Of a stretch of 10,292 bases of DNA, positions 8,188 through 10,292 are shown in pieces. Origin of the DNA: an uncultured Porticoccus sp. GTDB lineage: Bacteria; Pseudomonadota; Gammaproteobacteria; Pseudomonadales; Porticoccaceae. The first letter of the stretch is position 1; each line of letters begins with the position of its first letter. The notes below the pieces were generated by a model, which ran no database searches, was not told the origin of the DNA, and worked only from the letters and a program-made list of their open reading frames with translations. The translations under genes were made by a program, and so were the position numbers. The stretch spans positions 1 through 10,292 of the forward strand of contig CATLZI010000057.1 of the NCBI GenBank assembly GCA_950063125.1, given 5' to 3'.

Positions 8188-8974
8188 CTGCCAGCATCAT
8201 AAATTCCGTGTAAGAAGGGGCTGCTCTTTTCAATAAGGTCGCGCTGCCAGTGAAGTGCAGTTTCCATGTGCCGATGCGGGTGTCTTGCTTGACGGTATTC
8301 ACGGCCCTGGACTTGTTGGTCAATGTGAGAAAAGGAGTGGCTCTGGCTCCGGGGACATCCTGTAACAGTTCAGTCGTTCCCAGGGAAGGGTCGACCGCTC
8401 GGGCGAGGGCCTTGTTGAGTGGCTCCATTGACAGCATGGCCAGCAATGTGCCGAGGATTTTGCCCTCTGTGTTTTTTACCGGGTAGGCAAACACCAGCTC
8501 CCAGTCATCTCTGATTTTCGCCGCGACGGGTTCGGGTAGTTCGCCTTCCAGCACCTGTCGTGATAATTGTTGCCCGATGAAGTTATTCAATTCTGCGAGG
8601 CGGCCTTCCCCGGGGCGTAGCAGATAGCCATTATTCAAGTCGGCTATCAGGTCTTTCATCCGCTGTTCCATGCGTGACAGCATGGTTTGGTCGGCGGTAG
8701 CCAATGCCTCAATGAATAGATCATCCTGTGCCAGGGCGAGTAGTTGCTGCGCCCGCTGATCGATATGGTGGTCGACCAATATACGTTGCTTGGTGGCATA
8801 TTCAGTGGCAAGCGATGCGGCAAGGGAGGTTCTGGCATTGTCCATCATCTGGTGGTGCAGCAGATAGGTAATGATAGCGGCAGTGCAGAATAGCAGTGCC
8901 AGAAATCCGTTCAAAACAGGGTGTTTGGCCAGTTTCAGGATTACTGCACCACGTCGGGAATTGGGGTTTGTCAT
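8060..8974 (-). CDS. algC: Membrane-anchored N-terminal half of AlgC (frame-split)
   Basis: The 304-codon open frame encodes a membrane helix (about 20-41, LNGFLALLFCTAAIITYLL), an extracytoplasmic segment of about 210 residues, and a second membrane helix (about 256-280, ending IRIALHRDH). The outer segment contains a Cache/PAS-like stretch (ELVFAYPVKNTEGKILGTLL, 159-178). Many pseudomonad and marine gammaproteobacterial AlgC proteins carry such an N-terminal extension before the mutase domain; that comparison is from memory. After about residue 290 the reading becomes an unrelated basic tail (RRKPTCQRSGIVC) and stops at 8060, inside the region where another frame encodes the AlgC linker. 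Removing one base of the CCC at 8103-8105 would join the halves into a protein of 807 residues. The ATG lies 6 bp after the coaBC stop. A separate two-TM sensor protein is the alternative, but less likely. Confidence 0.75.
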   Translation of the reverse strand: MTNPNSRRGAVILKLAKHPVLNGFLALLFCTAAIITYLLHHQMMDNARTSLAASLATEYATKQRILVDHHIDQRAQQLLALAQDDLFIEALATADQTMLSRMEQRMKDLIADLNNGYLLRPGEGRLAELNNFIGQQLSRQVLEGELPEPVAAKIRDDWELVFAYPVKNTEGKILGTLLAMLSMEPLNKALARAVDPSLGTTELLQDVPGARATPFLTLTNKSRAVNTVKQDTRIGTWKLHFTGSATLLKRAAPSYTEFMMLAGAVASITLLLAYLAIRIALHRDHWQNWQGRRKPTCQRSGIVC

Positions 8975-8980
8975 ATCGCT

Positions 8981-10180
8981 TTAGTCGGTCGGTAACATGT
9001 CTGCAATTTTGGCGATTAGCTGCCGCGCCAAAATGGACTTGTTAATTTTGGGAATGGCCTCGGCGCCCTGCATTTCAACGACCAGCACCGCGTTGTCATC
9101 ACTGTTAAAGCCAATGGTCCGGTCGGAGACATCATTGGCGATAACCAAATCGAGTTTTTTTCGTTCCAGCTTGCTGCGGGCGAAATCTTCCACTTGGGTT
9201 GTTTCCGCGGCAAAGCCCACCGTAAAAGGGCGGTTCTGCAGTGCGGCAACAGCGCTCACGATATCCGGGTTTTTCACCAGTTCAATAGTCATCTGATCAG
9301 CGGTTTTTTTCATTTTCTGTTCGGCGACCCGGGCGGGCCGATAATCGGCCACAGCAGCTGAAGCAATGAATAGCTGGCAGTTTTCCGTTTCGGACAGTGC
9401 TGCCTGGTACATCTCCAGGGCGCTGGTAACGTGGATGGTTTTGACTCGATCGGGGGGAGTGAGATTAACCGGGCCGCTGATCAGAACAGTTTCTGCACTG
9501 GCCTCTGCAGCAGCTTCTGCCAGGGCATAACCCATCTTTCCGGAACTGTGGTTGCTGATGTAGCGCACCGGATCAATCGCTTCCCGCGTAGGACCCGCCG
9601 TGATGACGACTTTCCTGCCGGCCAATGCGCCGGTTTCAAACAGGTCGGCGGTGAGTTCAACAATATCCTGTGGCTCGGTCATTCTGCCTGGTCCGATGTC
9701 GCCGCAGGCCTGGCTGCCCTCCGTTGGGCCAAAAATGTGCACGCCACGCCCGCGCAATCGCTCCAGATTGTATTGGGTGCTGGGGTGGCGCCACATACCC
9801 TGGTTCATGGACGGTGCAATGGCCAGTGCCGATCGGCTGGCCAGGCAGATAGTGGAGAGCAGGTCGCTGCCTTCGCCATTGGCCAGTTTGGCCATAAAAT
9901 CCGCGGTGGCCGGTGCGACCAGGATGACATCGGCCCAACGGGACAGTTCGATATGGCCCATGGCCGCCTCGCTTTCCGGGTCGAGTAGAGCCAGGTGGAC
10001 GCGATGTCCGGAGAGTGCCTGTAGCGTGAGAGGTGTAATGAACTCGGTGGCTGCACTGGTCATTACTACCTGTATATCGGCACCGGCATCCTGCAGTCGG
10101 CGAACAATCTCGGCACTTTTATAGGCGGCAATTCCACCGGTTATACCCAACAGTATGCGTTTGTTTACCAGAGAGAGCAT
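8981..10180 (-). CDS. coaBC: Bifunctional CoaBC: phosphopantothenoylcysteine synthetase/decarboxylase
   Basis: CoaBC joins cysteine to 4'-phosphopantothenate (CoaB) and decarboxylates the product (CoaC, flavin-dependent), two steps of coenzyme A synthesis. Numbered from the chosen start (399 residues), the CoaC part has RILLGITGGIAAYKS, the catalytic His at about 76 in GHIELSRWAD, the APSMNQGMW clamp with Asn126, and the GSQACGDIGPGRM loop with Cys159. The CoaB part starts near 190 (RKVVITAGPTREAIDPVR), with NHSSGKMG, ASAAVADYRP, the KMKKT motif near 289-293 and NPDIV. The ATG at 10180 has an AGGA about 8 bases upstream, and the resulting N-terminus matches the usual length. A GTG at 10201 would add seven residues but lacks support. 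The gene is divergent from radC and leads the run coaBC-algC-argB-slmA. dut, often next to coaBC, is missing. Confidence 0.96.
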   Translation of the reverse strand: MLSLVNKRILLGITGGIAAYKSAEIVRRLQDAGADIQVVMTSAATEFITPLTLQALSGHRVHLALLDPESEAAMGHIELSRWADVILVAPATADFMAKLANGEGSDLLSTICLASRSALAIAPSMNQGMWRHPSTQYNLERLRGRGVHIFGPTEGSQACGDIGPGRMTEPQDIVELTADLFETGALAGRKVVITAGPTREAIDPVRYISNHSSGKMGYALAEAAAEASAETVLISGPVNLTPPDRVKTIHVTSALEMYQAALSETENCQLFIASAAVADYRPARVAEQKMKKTADQMTIELVKNPDIVSAVAALQNRPFTVGFAAETTQVEDFARSKLERKKLDLVIANDVSDRTIGFNSDDNAVLVVEMQGAEAIPKINKSILARQLIAKIADMLPTD

Positions 10181-10277
10181 CGGGTGGATCCTGTATGACA
10201 CCGGGAAGGTTAAGATAACATTGCCGTGGAGGTTTGCGTAGTCAGGGGTTATATTATCGATCGCACAGGGAGGTGTT
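10181..10277. promoter_or_regulatory. Divergent coaBC-radC intergenic region
   Basis: This 97-bp region between divergent starts must hold signals for both genes. On the + strand, TATATT/TATTAT (10250-10257) is a good -10-like element about 20 bp before the radC start codon, which would give a very short leader. No good -35 is visible at the right distance. On the minus strand TATCTT (near 10217-10212) is a weak candidate for coaBC. The strong radC ribosome binding site GGGAGG (10268-10273) is clear. Confidence 0.4.
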
Positions 10278-10292
10278 ATGTCGATACGAGAC
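10278..10292 (+). CDS. radC: Start of radC (DNA repair protein RadC/JAMM family), cut by the right edge
   Basis: Only five codons are visible, reading MSIRD, which is how pseudomonad RadC proteins begin. They follow a strong ribosome binding site (GGGAGG, 10268-10273, 4 bases before the ATG). radC is the usual divergent neighbour of coaBC in gammaproteobacteria, and this context carries most of the identification. RadC proteins contain a JAMM/MPN(+) metalloprotease-like domain of uncertain function. Confidence 0.7.

Noticed and set aside
7857..8267. A third minus-strand frame across the algC junction
   Set aside because: Its translation has no family pattern, and it overlaps the two frames that together make recognisable AlgC. 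It does not bridge them.
8060..8974. A stand-alone two-TM chemoreceptor-like sensor gene
   Set aside because: It has no output domain of its own, ends in unrelated tail sequence, and continues directly into AlgC in another frame. A broken fusion explains it better.

Overview
The window is a stretch of ordinary core chromosome from a gammaproteobacterium of moderate GC content. The proteins resemble those of Pseudomonas and of marine groups such as Cellvibrionales/Spongiibacteraceae (Crc, MetX/MetW/DUF4426/RdgB, a membrane-anchored AlgC, SlmA, CoaBC). This placement is inferred from remembered family sequences and gene order, not from a search. I see no mobile element, CRISPR array, tRNA or rRNA, phage gene or dedicated defence system. 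Nearly all genes lie on the minus strand.

Left part (1-3438, minus strand, read right to left): a probable five-gene operon metX - metW - DUF4426 - rdgB - ubiC. MetX and MetW activate homoserine for methionine synthesis. The DUF4426 protein is a small exported protein of unknown function. RdgB removes ITP/XTP from the nucleotide pool. UbiC (cut by the left edge, GTG start) makes 4-hydroxybenzoate for ubiquinone. A plausible promoter and a small hairpin precede metX.

Middle (3540-5614): crc, a degenerate exonuclease III-like protein of the catabolite repression control family, is divergent from a + strand gene for an exported DUF4124/coiled-coil protein. The 3' end of that gene runs 80 bp into the convergent 3' end of slmA, the TetR-like nucleoid occlusion factor.

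Right part (5012-10180, minus strand, read right to left): coaBC - algC - argB - slmA, tightly packed and probably one transcript. They cover coenzyme A synthesis, phosphomannomutase/phosphoglucomutase, arginine synthesis and division control. algC is interrupted: a membrane/sensor-like N-terminal half (8974 to 8060) and the catalytic half lie in different frames joined near 8105, so the gene is either frameshifted or affected by a one-base error. At the right edge the first five codons of a divergent radC (MSIRD) are visible after a strong ribosome binding site.

The order radC / coaBC / algC / argB / crc matches the pseudomonad cluster, but dut and pyrE, which usually sit in it, are absent here. 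The points most worth checking are the algC frame break, the slmA/DUF4124 antisense overlap, and the unknown DUF4426 protein embedded in the metXW-rdgB operon. I did not find a convincing new system.
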